A program made the position numbers and the translations under genes. A DNA stretch of 64,000 nt. It comes from Myxococcales bacterium (GTDB taxonomy: Bacteria > Myxococcota_A > Polyangia > Polyangiales > Polyangiaceae). Position 1 is the first letter of the stretch. Every line of letters begins with the position of its first letter. Positions 17,106 through 27,610 of the stretch are shown piece by piece. The DNA lies in the NCBI GenBank assembly GCA_004193285.1, contig SECP01000022.1, positions 1-64,000 on the forward strand, given 5' to 3'. The notes beneath the pieces were generated by a model that was given only the letters and a program-made list of their open reading frames with translations, ran no database searches and had not been told where the DNA came from.

Positions 17106-18107
17106 ATGGCTCTACGAAACCGAGCGGCCACATGGGTGCTGGCAGCGGGCTTATCGTTGCCGAAGCTCGCGGCCGCGCAGGATGCCGCGAAGGCGGACGC
17201 GACGTTCCAAGCCGGACGCGAGCTCATGAAAGACGGCAAGCTGGCCGAGGCGTGCCCGAAGTTCGAAGAGAGCCAGCGCGCCGAGCCGGCCGCCGGCACA
17301 CTACTCGCGCTCGCCTACTGCCAGGAGCGCGTCGGGCTACTCGCGAGCTCGCTCTCTAGCTACCTCGCCGCCGCGGATTTGGCGGCAAAAGCAGGCCAGT
17401 CGGAGCGTCAAAAGGTCGCCGCCGAGCGCGCGGCCCTCTTGCAGAAGCGCATCTCCAGCTTGACCATCTTGGTACCGGCAGAGCTATCCAAGCAGGCAGG
17501 CCTCCAGATCAAGCGTGACGGCGTCGAGCTCGATCGCACTGCCTACAACGTAAGCGTCCCTTTGGACGGCGGCACCCACTCCATCGAAGCGACCGCGCCT
17601 GGTCGGGAGCGCTGGGCCGGCGTCGTCACCCTTCAGGCTGAAGGCGACCAGAAAACGCTACAATTGCCCGAGCTCGAGCGCGGAGGGGCCGATGCCGACG
17701 TGCTGCTTCTCACGCCGGCTCGGAGCCGTACCGGAGCGCCTGCGCTCGCGCCCCCGCTCGAGTCCGCTTCCACTCGCCACATGCGCCAGGCAAGTCTCGG
17801 TCTAGGGCTTGCCAGCGTCGTGGGAGTTGGGATAGGTGTGACGTTTGGTCTCGCAGCAAAGTCTCGCAACGATGCTTCGAATCGCGACGGGCACTGTGAC
17901 AGCACCGGGTGCGACGCCTACGGCGCAGATCGCCGTCAATCCGCGCTGGATGCAGCGCAGGTCGCCACGTGGTCATTCATCGCCGCCGGTGCGCTCGGTG
18001 CGACCGCGATCATCCTTTATTTCAAGGCGGACAACGCCTCGTCCACTCAGCTCGCCACGAGCATCAGCGGTGGCTCGCCCCGCGTCACGCTTAGCCGGAG
18101 CTTCTGA
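17106..18107 (+). CDS. Exported TPR/PEGA-type envelope protein
   Basis: The 333-residue product has a signal peptide (cleavage near AAA-QDAA), TPR-like helices (ATFQAGRELMKDGKLAEACP and the next pair), a PEGA-like beta segment (about 120-190) and two hydrophobic helices (about 230-255 and 290-312) before a terminal strand VTLSRSF. ATG 17106 follows GGATAGGA; longer in-frame sequence upstream overlaps the LuxR-type gene and is not protein-like. It resembles the proteins at 7066-7953 and 31970-32965. It heads an operon, 2 bp before the FGE-sulfatase lipoprotein. Confidence 0.82.
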   Translation: MALRNRAATWVLAAGLSLPKLAAAQDAAKADATFQAGRELMKDGKLAEACPKFEESQRAEPAAGTLLALAYCQERVGLLASSLSSYLAAADLAAKAGQSERQKVAAERAALLQKRISSLTILVPAELSKQAGLQIKRDGVELDRTAYNVSVPLDGGTHSIEATAPGRERWAGVVTLQAEGDQKTLQLPELERGGADADVLLLTPARSRTGAPALAPPLESASTRHMRQASLGLGLASVVGVGIGVTFGLAAKSRNDASNRDGHCDSTGCDAYGADRRQSALDAAQVATWSFIAAGALGATAIILYFKADNASSTQLATSISGGSPRVTLSRSF

Positions 18108-18109
18108 AC

Positions 18110-19543
18110 ATGTCTAAATCCCGCCTCCGCGGGCGCGCAGCGCTTTCGTGCGTCGTCGCGCTCGCGTGCGCCTGTGCCGTCGCGTGCGACTCCGTCTTGG
18201 ACATCGAAGACCCGATGATTCGCCCGCCCGCAGGGGAAGGCGGCGAGCCCAGCGCTGGCGGCACGGGGAGTGTGACCGCAGGCTCGGCGACGACGTCGGA
18301 AGGTGGCGGCGCTGGTGAAGGCGGCAGTGGCGGTAGCGCGCCGATGACGGCCGGCGCCGGTAGCGGTGGTGAAGGTGGCGATGCCGTCGTCACCCCACCG
18401 GATTGTGAAACTGATTCTGTGCGCTGCACGGGCTCAACCCCCGAGGTATGTGACGAATTCGGTCAGTGGGTGCAAAATGAGACTGAAGCGAGCGGCGAGT
18501 GCGCCGTAGGATGTGCTGAAGGTCGCTGCGTGGAGTGCCTAACCGAACAGAAGCGCTGCGCCGTCTGCGAAGGCGGCGAGCCGGGTTGTGACGCGAATCA
18601 GCCGCAAATCTGTGTGGGTGGGGCGTGGAAGAGTGAAGGAGCCTCGTGCAAGCACTATTGCGACGAGGGCGATTGCGTCACTCCGCCGAGCTGCGAGCAA
18701 CAGCACAGCGCTCGGACTACGTGCCAGAGTGGCCTCAGTTGCTGCACCGCGCTCTCGGTTCCGGGCGGCACCTTCATCCGCGACTACGACGGCGGGCCCG
18801 ACTACTTCGATGACTCGTTCGAGGCCACGGTTAGCCCGTTTTACCTGGATAAGTTCGAGGTCACGGTGGGCCGAATGCGGCAGTTCGTCGCGACCTATCC
18901 TGATACCGGGTTGACCGCGGGGAAAGGCAAGGCGCCCCATATCGCTGACGACGCCGGCTACAATCCTGATCTTCCGCTGCCCGTGGACAAGGCCGCGCTC
19001 ATCACGATGCTCAAGTGTGAAGATCAAGGCGGAACCACATGGTCCGATGATCCCATCTTGAACAACGAAAAGCCGGTGAATTGCGTTTCATTCGCGGTGG
19101 CATCCGCGTTCTGCCTCTGGGACCACGGCCGCCTCCCTACCGAAGCGGAATGGAACTTCGCCGCCGCGGGCGGCTCCGCGCAACGCGCGTTCCCATGGTT
19201 CGACGAGCCAACGGACATCGTCTCCCCCGACTACGCGAACTACGGCAGCACGGCCGTGCTACCTCCGGGGTCGAAGCCCATGGGTGACGGCAGGTGGGGT
19301 CAGTCCGACCTTGCCGGCAACGTCTCCGAGTGGACAATGGACTTCTACGGTGACTATCCGACCGTCTGTGATGATTGTGTCAACGCCACGTCCTCTCAAG
19401 AGCGTGTGACCCGAGGCGGTTCGTACGCTACTGACGAGTACATCGCGCAGGTGCCAGTTCGATCGCCGATCGCACCAACTGCCTTCCGGCCATTCATAGG
19501 TTTCCGCTGCGCGCGTGATTCATCAAAGCCAGGAGACAACTAA
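18110..19543 (+). CDS. FGE-sulfatase (SUMF1-like) domain lipoprotein
   Basis: The 477-residue product has a lipobox (AVAC, Cys26 region), a Gly-rich linker and a Cys-rich spacer (about 100-215, over 15 Cys). A formylglycine-generating-enzyme-type domain follows (about 220-465). Its signatures are VPGGTFIRDYD, FYLDKFEVTVGRMRQFV, PVNCVSFAVASAFCLWDHGR, LPTEAEWNFAA, GNVSEWTMDFYG and RVTRGGSY. True sulfatase activators share this fold, but many bacterial members are not activators; C-type lectin-like binding is the alternative. It is likely surface-exposed. It is co-transcribed with genes on both sides (2 and 7 bp gaps). Confidence 0.88.
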   Translation: MSKSRLRGRAALSCVVALACACAVACDSVLDIEDPMIRPPAGEGGEPSAGGTGSVTAGSATTSEGGGAGEGGSGGSAPMTAGAGSGGEGGDAVVTPPDCETDSVRCTGSTPEVCDEFGQWVQNETEASGECAVGCAEGRCVECLTEQKRCAVCEGGEPGCDANQPQICVGGAWKSEGASCKHYCDEGDCVTPPSCEQQHSARTTCQSGLSCCTALSVPGGTFIRDYDGGPDYFDDSFEATVSPFYLDKFEVTVGRMRQFVATYPDTGLTAGKGKAPHIADDAGYNPDLPLPVDKAALITMLKCEDQGGTTWSDDPILNNEKPVNCVSFAVASAFCLWDHGRLPTEAEWNFAAAGGSAQRAFPWFDEPTDIVSPDYANYGSTAVLPPGSKPMGDGRWGQSDLAGNVSEWTMDFYGDYPTVCDDCVNATSSQERVTRGGSYATDEYIAQVPVRSPIAPTAFRPFIGFRCARDSSKPGDN

Positions 19544-19550
19544 CCAACTA

Positions 19551-19952
19551 ATGCCAAGTCAGCATCGCACGGTTTCCAAGTCACGGATTCTAAGCTTGCT
19601 GTTCGCGACACCGGTGTTTCTCTCTCTCCTTCAGTGTGGAGCAGCGACACCCCATCCGTCGGTTGTAACTCCGACGACCGAACAGTGTTTAGGCAGGACC
19701 TGCGCCGGGAACGCCGATTGCCAGGTCAACGTTCCGCTCTGCGGCCAATCGGCGACCGCGTATTGCTTGCCAGATGCACCCAGGGAATGTGTCTGGAAGA
19801 TAATGCCGAGCTCTAGCTGTCGTTGCCTCGAGCACGACGTGCGTCTTTGCACGCAAAGCAACGGCTCGCCCGGGGTGCAGATCTGTACCGCGAATCCGAC
19901 ACGAACCGGCACGAACTGGGCGTCGTGCATAGCGTGTCCGGGCTGCACCTAG
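19551..19952 (+). CDS. Small Cys-rich lipoprotein
   Basis: The 133-residue product has a signal peptide with lipobox SLLQC (about residue 29) and a short mature chain with 10 further Cys residues (TCAGNADCQV, CRCLEHDVRLC, CIACPGC). Several disulfides are likely in the periplasm or on the surface. The start was placed at ATG 19551, 7 bp after the FGE gene; an upstream in-frame codon at 19515 would overlap that gene. No family was recognised. Operon position suggests it works with the FGE-sulfatase lipoprotein. Confidence 0.72.
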   Translation: MPSQHRTVSKSRILSLLFATPVFLSLLQCGAATPHPSVVTPTTEQCLGRTCAGNADCQVNVPLCGQSATAYCLPDAPRECVWKIMPSSSCRCLEHDVRLCTQSNGSPGVQICTANPTRTGTNWASCIACPGCT

Positions 19953-20018
19953 CTCGCAACCGCGGCGGTCGTTCGGTCCTGGTGCGTCGAACGGCCGCCC
20001 ATGCGCGCCCAGACCCTT

Positions 20019-20118
20019 GGCGGCGTCGCAGATTGCCGACTTCGCAGATATTGGCGGCGTCGCAGATTGCCGGACTTCGCAGGTTGCCTGCGTCGCAGGT
20101 TGCTTGCGTCGCAGCCGT
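20019..20118 (+). repeat. Short direct repeats with GCGTCGCAG core
   Basis: Two about 32-bp copies (from TTGGCGGCGTCGCAGATTGC at 20019 and 20051) are followed by two shorter GCGTCGCAG copies at 20089 and 20106. The array lies between the Cys-rich lipoprotein and the HNH pseudogene. No function is visible. Confidence 0.6.
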
Positions 20119-20130
20119 ACTTTGCTGACC

Positions 20131-20990
20131 CTATGCCGGCTGGGCTAGAGCACGCGGCGTCAGCAGCCGAAGCGCCTCTCGCAACCACGACTCGTCCGAA
20201 ACCTCCAGACCCACGTGGGTCCGAGCCTCGCTGATCGCCTGTTCGCGTCGGGCTCCGCGAAATCTAGCCCACGCAGCGCGGCGAGCAGGCGACGTTTCAC
20301 ATCGACCACGGCAACTTTCGCCACCTCGCCATACGCGCGCGCATCGGCATGCGTCCAGCGCAAGCCGCTCGATACCCCACCGTCGAGGCGCAGCGCACCG
20401 AGATGTAGAGCGCGGTGATGCGCGCCGCACAGCGTGATGAGGTCGTCCGCTTCGTGCTGGCCACCGTCGGCGCGGGCAAGAACGTGGTGGATGTCGGACG
20501 AACGTCGCGTGGGTGCATCCGGGCACTCGGCAACGCCCGTGATCGCGTCGGAGCACCGTGCGTCGTAGCGCGGGTGGAACCGCTTGGGTAGCGAGCGGTG
20601 AGTGCGCAGTCGTACCCGCGTGCGGAACCGGGACGAGCTGTGCGTCGCATTCGGCCATCGCGACGACTGCAGACGAGATGCGAACGGGCTCGCCGCGGCC
20701 GATTGGGTGGCGAGCTGGCACGACGCGCACACGGTGACCGCCATTTGATAGCTGGTTCTGCATTCGGAGGCCGGCCCGGCTGCGCTATCGACCCACGTGG
20801 GTTTGACCTCGCGCAAGAGCCGATCGCCCCCCCTAAGCCGAAACTTGAATCGGCGGAGATCTTCAGCGACGTGCTCCGCCACGGCCCCCGACCCACGTGG
20901 GCATCGACCGGCATACGCGCCGAAAGAGGTCCGATCCGATCGAGGCGAATCCTCCGCTCGCTTGCCTCTGTTCGCGCGTTGCGGCACGAC
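20131..20990 (-). pseudogene. HNH endonuclease remnant with three frameshifts
   Basis: Conserved HNH sequence is spread over two frames. In order: YQMAVTVCASC (about 20750-20696), then the second frame with RISSAVVAMAECDAQLVPVP and RRDHGRCRVPGC (to about 20499), then back to DIHHVLARADGG and LITLCGAHHRALH (from about 20495 to 20246), then SEARTHVGLEV to the stop at 20131. The shifts lie near 20694, 20497 and 20246. The HNH catalytic His residues remain in sequence but cannot be read as one protein. Intact relatives are HNH proteins of unknown role, often multicopy. The N-terminal part is unclear and mixed with a duplication. Confidence 0.82.
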
Positions 20991-21165
20991 GGCGCCGGTG
21001 CTGCGGCGCCATCACCCCACGTGGGTTTGACGTCGCGCCAGAGCCGATCGGCACCGCTGAGCCGAGACTTCAATCGGTGAAGATCTTAGCGACGTGCTCC
21101 GCCACGGCCTCGGAGCGACCCAGTGGGCGTCGACCGGCGTAGCGCGCCCAAAGAGGATCTTCCGC
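20791..21165. repeat. Duplicated about 150-bp segment starting with CCCACGTGGGTTTGAC
   Basis: Copy 1 spans about 20791-20945 and copy 2 about 21015-21165. Both run CCCACGTGGGTTTGAC, then GAGCCGATCG, AGATCTT, GCGACGTGCTCCGCCACGG and CAAAGAGG or GAAAGAGG, with scattered substitutions and small indels. The 10-bp palindrome CCCACGTGGG also occurs at 20211 (inside the pseudogene) and 20892. The region has no intact gene and looks like decayed duplicated sequence. Confidence 0.72.
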
Positions 21166-21190
21166 GGGTTGCGACGGCGCGCAGCGAGCG

Positions 21191-22678
<1,488 letters not shown>

Positions 22679-22820
22679 TGACTCGATGTGCCGAGCACCG
22701 AGCTCGGACAATCGAGTCAAGATATCAGCCGGCCTCCGGGCTGGAAAGTGCCCTCGGCGGATAAAAGCTCGGGAAGTTTCGCCAGCTTGGTACTCAATTC
22801 GAGGTCCCGCTGGAGGCGAC

Positions 22821-22844
22821 ATTCACCTACTCGTGTGGGTGAAT
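22821..22844. promoter_or_regulatory. Inverted repeat upstream of kinase gene
   Basis: Arms ATTCACC and GGTGAAT are perfect 7-bp complements separated by 10 bases. The site is about 140 bp upstream of the kinase start, between that gene and the end of the DUF362 gene, where an operator would be expected. No T-run follows. Confidence 0.35.
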
Positions 22845-22945
22845 CGAGGCAGAGGCCAGAGCTCCTCGCTCCGACACGCCCGCGAAATCGAAGCGTAGCG
22901 CAGACGTCACTTCTCGCTCGCTCGTCGGGGGTCGGACCGGCTCCC

Positions 22946-24910
22946 TCAGGGATCGATGATCAGCGTACCGAAGCCCTCGGCCAAGTGGAAGTTGGGCTTC
23001 GGCGTTCGGGCGGGGCGCCAGGCCAAGTAGTTTCGCGGAGCTTTGCCCTCCATTCGATAAAGCGCGAGCGGCAGACGCGCTCCGGCGGCGAGGGCGCTCG
23101 TGACATCCGCCGATGCGATGCGCGCCTCGACGATCGCGGTCCTCGCGGCCTCGTTGCGGGCTACGGCGATGGTCAGCTTGCTCGACCACTCCGATTTGGA
23201 CACCTTGCCGTAGCCGCCGATCTCGAGGTCGAAGAAATGGCCGAAAGGCCCGAGCTCCACTTCGAAGTACCGGCTCGGCTGCGATGCGCTCGGCGCCAGG
23301 AACAGCTCCACGCAGTCCTCCTGGTAGAGCTTGTCGCGCTCGAGCGCGACCGGCCGCGAGGTGTCCGTGTTCGAGCCGGTACCTTCCAACTCGAAGAGCG
23401 CAAATAGCGCGCTATCGGCCCAAAGGAAGCGCGCCGTGGTCCGGATGCCCGTATCTGCGCCCGAATAATCAGTTTGCCAACTGATCGCGGGCGTCTCGAG
23501 CCACGCAGGCTCGAGCTTGCCGTCGATCTGTGGAGACGCGGTCACGCGGCGTGCGTGTGCCGTTGGAGCCTCGGCTGCAGCCGGAGCGGGCGGGATGGTG
23601 AACGGCGCAAGGGCCTTGAAGAACGTCGCGCGCGGCTTTTTTAACGAAAGCGCGCCGTCACCGATGAGCTCCGGCTTGGCCAAAGGCACGCCGTAGCGCC
23701 GCGCCGCGAGCTCGATGAGGGGAGACGTGCGATGCCCACCGAGCTGCTGGGCGAGCTCCGCGTTGTTCCACAGGCCCAAGTACTCGGCGCCCACGCGATC
23801 CACCAGTACGGGGTTCGTGCCGCCGATCGCCACGCCGCCCGGCACGCGGCGCAAGGTCTGGAAGCCGTCTCCCGCCATGGCCGGCACTCCTTCCGCGAGC
23901 ACTGCGTCTGGCAGCGAGAGCTCGAGCACGTCCACCATTCGTTCTGCGAAGGCCTCCAAAGACGCGACGTACTGCGCGCGATCTTCCGGCTCACCGCGCT
24001 TGCGGCGGCCGAGGTACGCCTTCAGCTCCTCGTGCATGCGCCACTTTTGATTGTAGGCGGGCGTCGCCTCCGAGCGCATGACGGTGCCCTGCATTCCTTT
24101 GATGCCGAGCGAAACAACGGAGTAGCGATGAGCTTTGATCTTGGGGACGGAGACGAAGAGCCCCGTTTCGAGCGCCTCCGCTAGGAGCTTCGGCATCAGC
24201 AACGTAGGAACGTGGGTCTTCTCCAGGCCACTGACCCGCAGCGGCTTGCCGGGCTGATCGCCCGTTTTGTCGAACACGCCGTCGTCGTCCAGCGCGACGA
24301 GCGGCACCTGCTCTTCCGCGGTCATGCGGGCGTAGCCAGAGAGCTCCACCGCGCGCAGCCAGTGCTCGTGGGAGTTGCCGCAGCCGTCCGCCACCACGAT
24401 GCGCCGGTGGCCTCGCGCCTTCAGACACCGGACGACGCCGCGCGTGAACTCTGCGTCCGTGACGCGCCCCGCCACGCCGTCGTCGCCGCCAGGCTTGCTC
24501 ACCACCTTGAAGCCGTCGAACCCGCAGAGGTTGGGCTTGACCAGAACGGGCACGCCCGGCTCGCGGCGCGGCACGACCGATTCGCACAACCGCTGACCGA
24601 GCTCGAGCGCGCTTTCGCCGGTCAGCACCGTGACCGGTGAGCGGTCGGACTCGAGGCGAGCGATGTGCCGCGCCCGTAGCTTCGCCCCATCCACCACCTT
24701 GGCGCTGGAGGGTTCGACGGGGGCGCCGCCATCGTAGGCGGGGCTAGCCTGGGAAACCGTGTCGGGCTCCGCGCTCGGTGACGGCGGTGCGGAAGCAACC
24801 GGAGCTGCCCGCGCGGACGCGGCGGCGCTGGGCTCTGTGCGCGATTGGGCGCAGCCCAGCGACCCGAGCGAAGCGGCGAGGAAGATCCGAGCCAGACGAT
24901 GAAGAACCAT
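22946..24910 (-). CDS. DUF362 lipoprotein with C-terminal CBM9-like domain
   Basis: The 654-residue lipoprotein (lipobox LGSLGC, Cys20) has a Pro/Ala linker, then a DUF362 domain (about 90-440): VLVKPNLCGFDGF, VADGCGNSHEHW, VSVPKIKAHRYSVVSLGIKG and AIGGTNPVLVDRVGAEYLG. DUF362 proteins are of uncertain function; some carry ferredoxin domains, which are absent here. Residues about 475-654 match the CBM9-like fold seen in glycan enzymes and cytochrome fusions (PQIDGKLEPAWLETP, ALFELEG, DCVELFLAP, FEVELGPFGHFFDLEIGG). ATG 24910 is used; TTG 24916 would add two residues. An extracellular glycan-linked role is suggested. Confidence 0.85.
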   Translation of the reverse strand: MVLHRLARIFLAASLGSLGCAQSRTEPSAAASARAAPVASAPPSPSAEPDTVSQASPAYDGGAPVEPSSAKVVDGAKLRARHIARLESDRSPVTVLTGESALELGQRLCESVVPRREPGVPVLVKPNLCGFDGFKVVSKPGGDDGVAGRVTDAEFTRGVVRCLKARGHRRIVVADGCGNSHEHWLRAVELSGYARMTAEEQVPLVALDDDGVFDKTGDQPGKPLRVSGLEKTHVPTLLMPKLLAEALETGLFVSVPKIKAHRYSVVSLGIKGMQGTVMRSEATPAYNQKWRMHEELKAYLGRRKRGEPEDRAQYVASLEAFAERMVDVLELSLPDAVLAEGVPAMAGDGFQTLRRVPGGVAIGGTNPVLVDRVGAEYLGLWNNAELAQQLGGHRTSPLIELAARRYGVPLAKPELIGDGALSLKKPRATFFKALAPFTIPPAPAAAEAPTAHARRVTASPQIDGKLEPAWLETPAISWQTDYSGADTGIRTTARFLWADSALFALFELEGTGSNTDTSRPVALERDKLYQEDCVELFLAPSASQPSRYFEVELGPFGHFFDLEIGGYGKVSKSEWSSKLTIAVARNEAARTAIVEARIASADVTSALAAGARLPLALYRMEGKAPRNYLAWRPARTPKPNFHLAEGFGTLIIDP

Positions 24911-24992
24911 GAACAAAACGCGACGTCGCAGTTAGGCCTCGCCTTGCTTCGCGGCAAGGTATTTGGGTGAGGTGGAACCGTGAGGCTCGGGC

Positions 24993-25011
24993 GGTGGACG
25001 CGACATCCACC
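24993..25011. promoter_or_regulatory. Inverted repeat between divergent genes
   Basis: GGTGGA-CGCGACA-TCCACC has 6-bp perfect arms. It is centred in the 199-bp spacer between the DUF362 gene and the metallophosphoesterase gene, a suitable place for a shared operator. Confidence 0.3.
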
Positions 25012-25109
25012 TACCTTTCGAGCTGGCCGTGGATTCTTTGCCCCGCCGCGTTGACGGGCCTGCCAGGTGACCCCAGGTTGTCGGTTGGGCCGAGTCGCGT
25101 CGGCGTGCC

Positions 25110-26342
25110 ATGAGCGTTTTCCTCCTCATCTCGTTGATCGGTTGGGCAGCTGTCGTGAGCTTGGCGTTGTTGCGCTCCCGCGCTTACGCCACCTTCCGCG
25201 GCATCACGCTAGGGCTGCAGGTGGTGTTCGCGGCCACGCTAGCGCACCGCTTCCAGCAGCTGCCCTGGTTGTTTTGGGTGTTCTGCTACTTGCATGCGGT
25301 CGTCTTCGTGCAGGCGCTCGGGCTCATTCGCCCGCGCATGAGGTCGTGGCTTTACCGCGCTCTCGTCAGCGTGCCGGGGTCTTTTTTCGCGGCTGGGACG
25401 CTACTCGCGCTGCCGTGGGTGCTCGCCAAGGCGGCCGGGTTCGAGCTACCGGGCGTGTTCCTCCCCTACGCGGCCGCCGGCGTCGGAGTGCTGCAGTCTT
25501 TGTGGTCCCGTGAGGAAACGCGGGACATCGTGGTCGCGGACGCCGAGGTGGTGCCTGCCCTTGCGCGGCATCGCGCCGGCTCCGCCCGAGTCAAGCGTCC
25601 GCTTCGCCTCGTACAAATCACGGATCCGCACCTGGGCCCCTTCATGTCCGTAGAGCGCCTGGCCGCCATCTGCCAACGCGCGGTGGACAAGAAGCCGGAC
25701 CTCATCGTGCTCACCGGTGATTTCCTGACCATGGAGTCCCAGGCGGATCCAGAGCTCCTGGAGCGCGCGCTAGCTCCGCTCGGGCAGCTCCCGGGGCGGG
25801 TCTTCGCGTGCTTCGGCAACCACGATCACGAGGCGCCCCACATCGTGCGCCGCGCCCTCTCCAGCAACGGGGTAACTCTTCTGAATGACGACGCGACCAC
25901 GCTCGAAACCGGCGCCGGCCTAGTCCAGATCGTCGGCATGGATTTCGTGTGGCGCGAACGCAAAGCGCACCTGGCGCGCGTCTGCGCCGAGCACCCGCGC
26001 GTGCAGGGCGCGCTCCGCATCGTCTTGCTCCACGATCCGGGTGCTTTCCAGCACCTCCCGGAGGGTGAGGCGGACTTGGTGCTCTCCGGGCACACCCACG
26101 GCGGCCAAGTCGGCTTGGTCAGCCTGGGGCTGCCGCACACGATGATGCGAGCCTTCGTGAAGATGCCGGATCACGGGCTATGGGCCCGCGGCACGGATCG
26201 CCTGTATGTGCACCGCGGCACCGGTCACTACGGCTTTCCCCTTCGGCTCGGGGTGCCGGCTGAAGAGAGCGTGCTCACGGTGCATTCGCCGGCGCACCAC
26301 GGCGAGCGGCAAACGCCGCAAACACCTGGCTACACGTATTGA
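25110..26342 (+). CDS. Membrane-anchored metallophosphoesterase (YkuE/YaeI-like)
   Basis: The 410-residue protein has four N-terminal membrane helices (about 3-20, 33-72, 80-102, 115-130) and a calcineurin-like phosphoesterase domain. The five metal-binding motifs are all present: DPH (172-174), GD (203-204), GNHD (236-239), HDP (308-310) and GHTHGGQ (327-333). Relatives include YkuE and YaeI/LpxH-like enzymes acting on lipids or phosphodiesters; the substrate cannot be told. It is convergent with the GH8-like gene, with 13 bp between stops. Confidence 0.9.
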   Translation: MSVFLLISLIGWAAVVSLALLRSRAYATFRGITLGLQVVFAATLAHRFQQLPWLFWVFCYLHAVVFVQALGLIRPRMRSWLYRALVSVPGSFFAAGTLLALPWVLAKAAGFELPGVFLPYAAAGVGVLQSLWSREETRDIVVADAEVVPALARHRAGSARVKRPLRLVQITDPHLGPFMSVERLAAICQRAVDKKPDLIVLTGDFLTMESQADPELLERALAPLGQLPGRVFACFGNHDHEAPHIVRRALSSNGVTLLNDDATTLETGAGLVQIVGMDFVWRERKAHLARVCAEHPRVQGALRIVLLHDPGAFQHLPEGEADLVLSGHTHGGQVGLVSLGLPHTMMRAFVKMPDHGLWARGTDRLYVHRGTGHYGFPLRLGVPAEESVLTVHSPAHHGERQTPQTPGYTY

Positions 26343-26355
26343 GGCGCGTTCCGAA

Positions 26356-27606
26356 TCAGTAGACGCGGAGGCGCCCGCTCAAGGTGAGCAGCGACAGCAA
26401 ATGGAGGATGCCGTCGTAATAGCGGTTGTCGCCGGTGACGCCCTCGAGCTGCCAAACTGCATCCACGAAGCTGCTCTTGCCCGCGGTGGATGCGGAGAGC
26501 GCGCTCACGCCGTTCATGCACACCAGGGCCAGGCTGCGCGTGCAGTCCAAACAACGTGCGCCGTCCAGCGAGTAGCTAGCGCCGTAGGTCGTCATACCCT
26601 GGCCGGCAAAGAAGCCCAGAAGGCGGTCGCTCTCCGTGCCGTACCAGGGCTCTTCCGCACCGAACACCTGATCCAGCGCCATGTTCAGCTGCGCCCGGTA
26701 CACCTCCGGCGTGAAGGTGTCGGAGCCGGGCTCCGGCACGCCGTCGAACCCGGCCCGGCTCGGCAGGAGGCCGGATTTGGGATGCGCCGCGGCCTTGAGG
26801 AAAGCCCGCCCCGCGTCCGCGGCCTTGACCCACCTCTCCTCTGCCGTGGCCTGCGCGAAGAGCGCGTAGTAGCCGGGCTTCACGTTTTCCGGGCGCGTCA
26901 GCCCGGCGCGCGCGACCGTGGGCTCGTCCACCGCTAGCCAAGAGTCGGTGTCGAAGACATTGATGACGCCGTCTACGACGCCGCCGTTGTCGCGCTCCTT
27001 GTTCCACAGCACGTCCAGCAGCTCGAGGGCCTCCGTACCGTAATCGATGTCGCGGTCGCTGCCCCAGCGCCCGTGAGCAAACAGCAATGACAACGCGAGC
27101 TCCTGGTGCCCGTACGGATCCGCGCATGGGCCTTCCGCGCACGTCGAGCGGAAGTAGCCGCGGCTGGGCCCAGACGCATAACGTAGCGAAGACGCCGCGA
27201 ACTTCCAAAGTCGGTCGAACTCGTCGCGGTGGTTCATCTCCACCGCGATGAGCATGCCTAGAGCCACGCCCTCGCTTCGGACGTCCCCATGGAGGATGTC
27301 CTGCACGTACGCTTGGTCGTCACCGATGGTGAAGTAAACGGCCTCTGTCGTGGGGCTGCCGTGGAACAGGCGCTCGAACGTAGCGTCCAGCTTCTGGTCG
27401 ATCTCCGGCTCGGTCTTTCCGAGCAAATCGGCGAAAGCGTTGGGATACGACGCCGGCGCCACCAAGGGATGCACGGTGCGCTCGACCGGCGGAGACGGAT
27501 CAGGCTCCGCGCGTTGCGGGTCGCGGCCCAGCGGATCCACGGTGGCGCCGCAGCCGCCGAGCCCCAACGCGGACGCGGCGAAGAGGGCGCTCACGAGCCC
27601 CCGCAT
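26356..27606 (-). CDS. GH8-like lipoprotein glycosidase
   Basis: This 416-residue lipoprotein (lipobox LGGC, Cys19) has a GH8 (alpha/alpha)6 barrel. The general-acid region is DVRSEGVALGM (Glu112), followed by DPYGHQELALSLLFAHGRWG, and later GYYALFAQAT and the C-terminal DAVWQLEG. The second motif is closer to reducing-end xylose-releasing exo-oligoxylanases than to endoglucanases, so xylo-oligosaccharides are a plausible substrate. The expected second-site Asp is not obvious, so activity is not certain. ATG 27606 is used; the in-frame GTG at 27609 is one codon earlier. It follows the sigma-factor gene by 4 bp. Confidence 0.83.
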   Translation of the reverse strand: MRGLVSALFAASALGLGGCGATVDPLGRDPQRAEPDPSPPVERTVHPLVAPASYPNAFADLLGKTEPEIDQKLDATFERLFHGSPTTEAVYFTIGDDQAYVQDILHGDVRSEGVALGMLIAVEMNHRDEFDRLWKFAASSLRYASGPSRGYFRSTCAEGPCADPYGHQELALSLLFAHGRWGSDRDIDYGTEALELLDVLWNKERDNGGVVDGVINVFDTDSWLAVDEPTVARAGLTRPENVKPGYYALFAQATAEERWVKAADAGRAFLKAAAHPKSGLLPSRAGFDGVPEPGSDTFTPEVYRAQLNMALDQVFGAEEPWYGTESDRLLGFFAGQGMTTYGASYSLDGARCLDCTRSLALVCMNGVSALSASTAGKSSFVDAVWQLEGVTGDNRYYDGILHLLSLLTLSGRLRVY

Positions 27607-27610
27607 CACC

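Noticed and set aside
20297..21073. Third minus-strand frame in the HNH region as a separate gene
   Set aside because: It carries no HNH blocks; its only notable peptide (DRLWRDVKPTWGD) comes from the duplicated DNA block.
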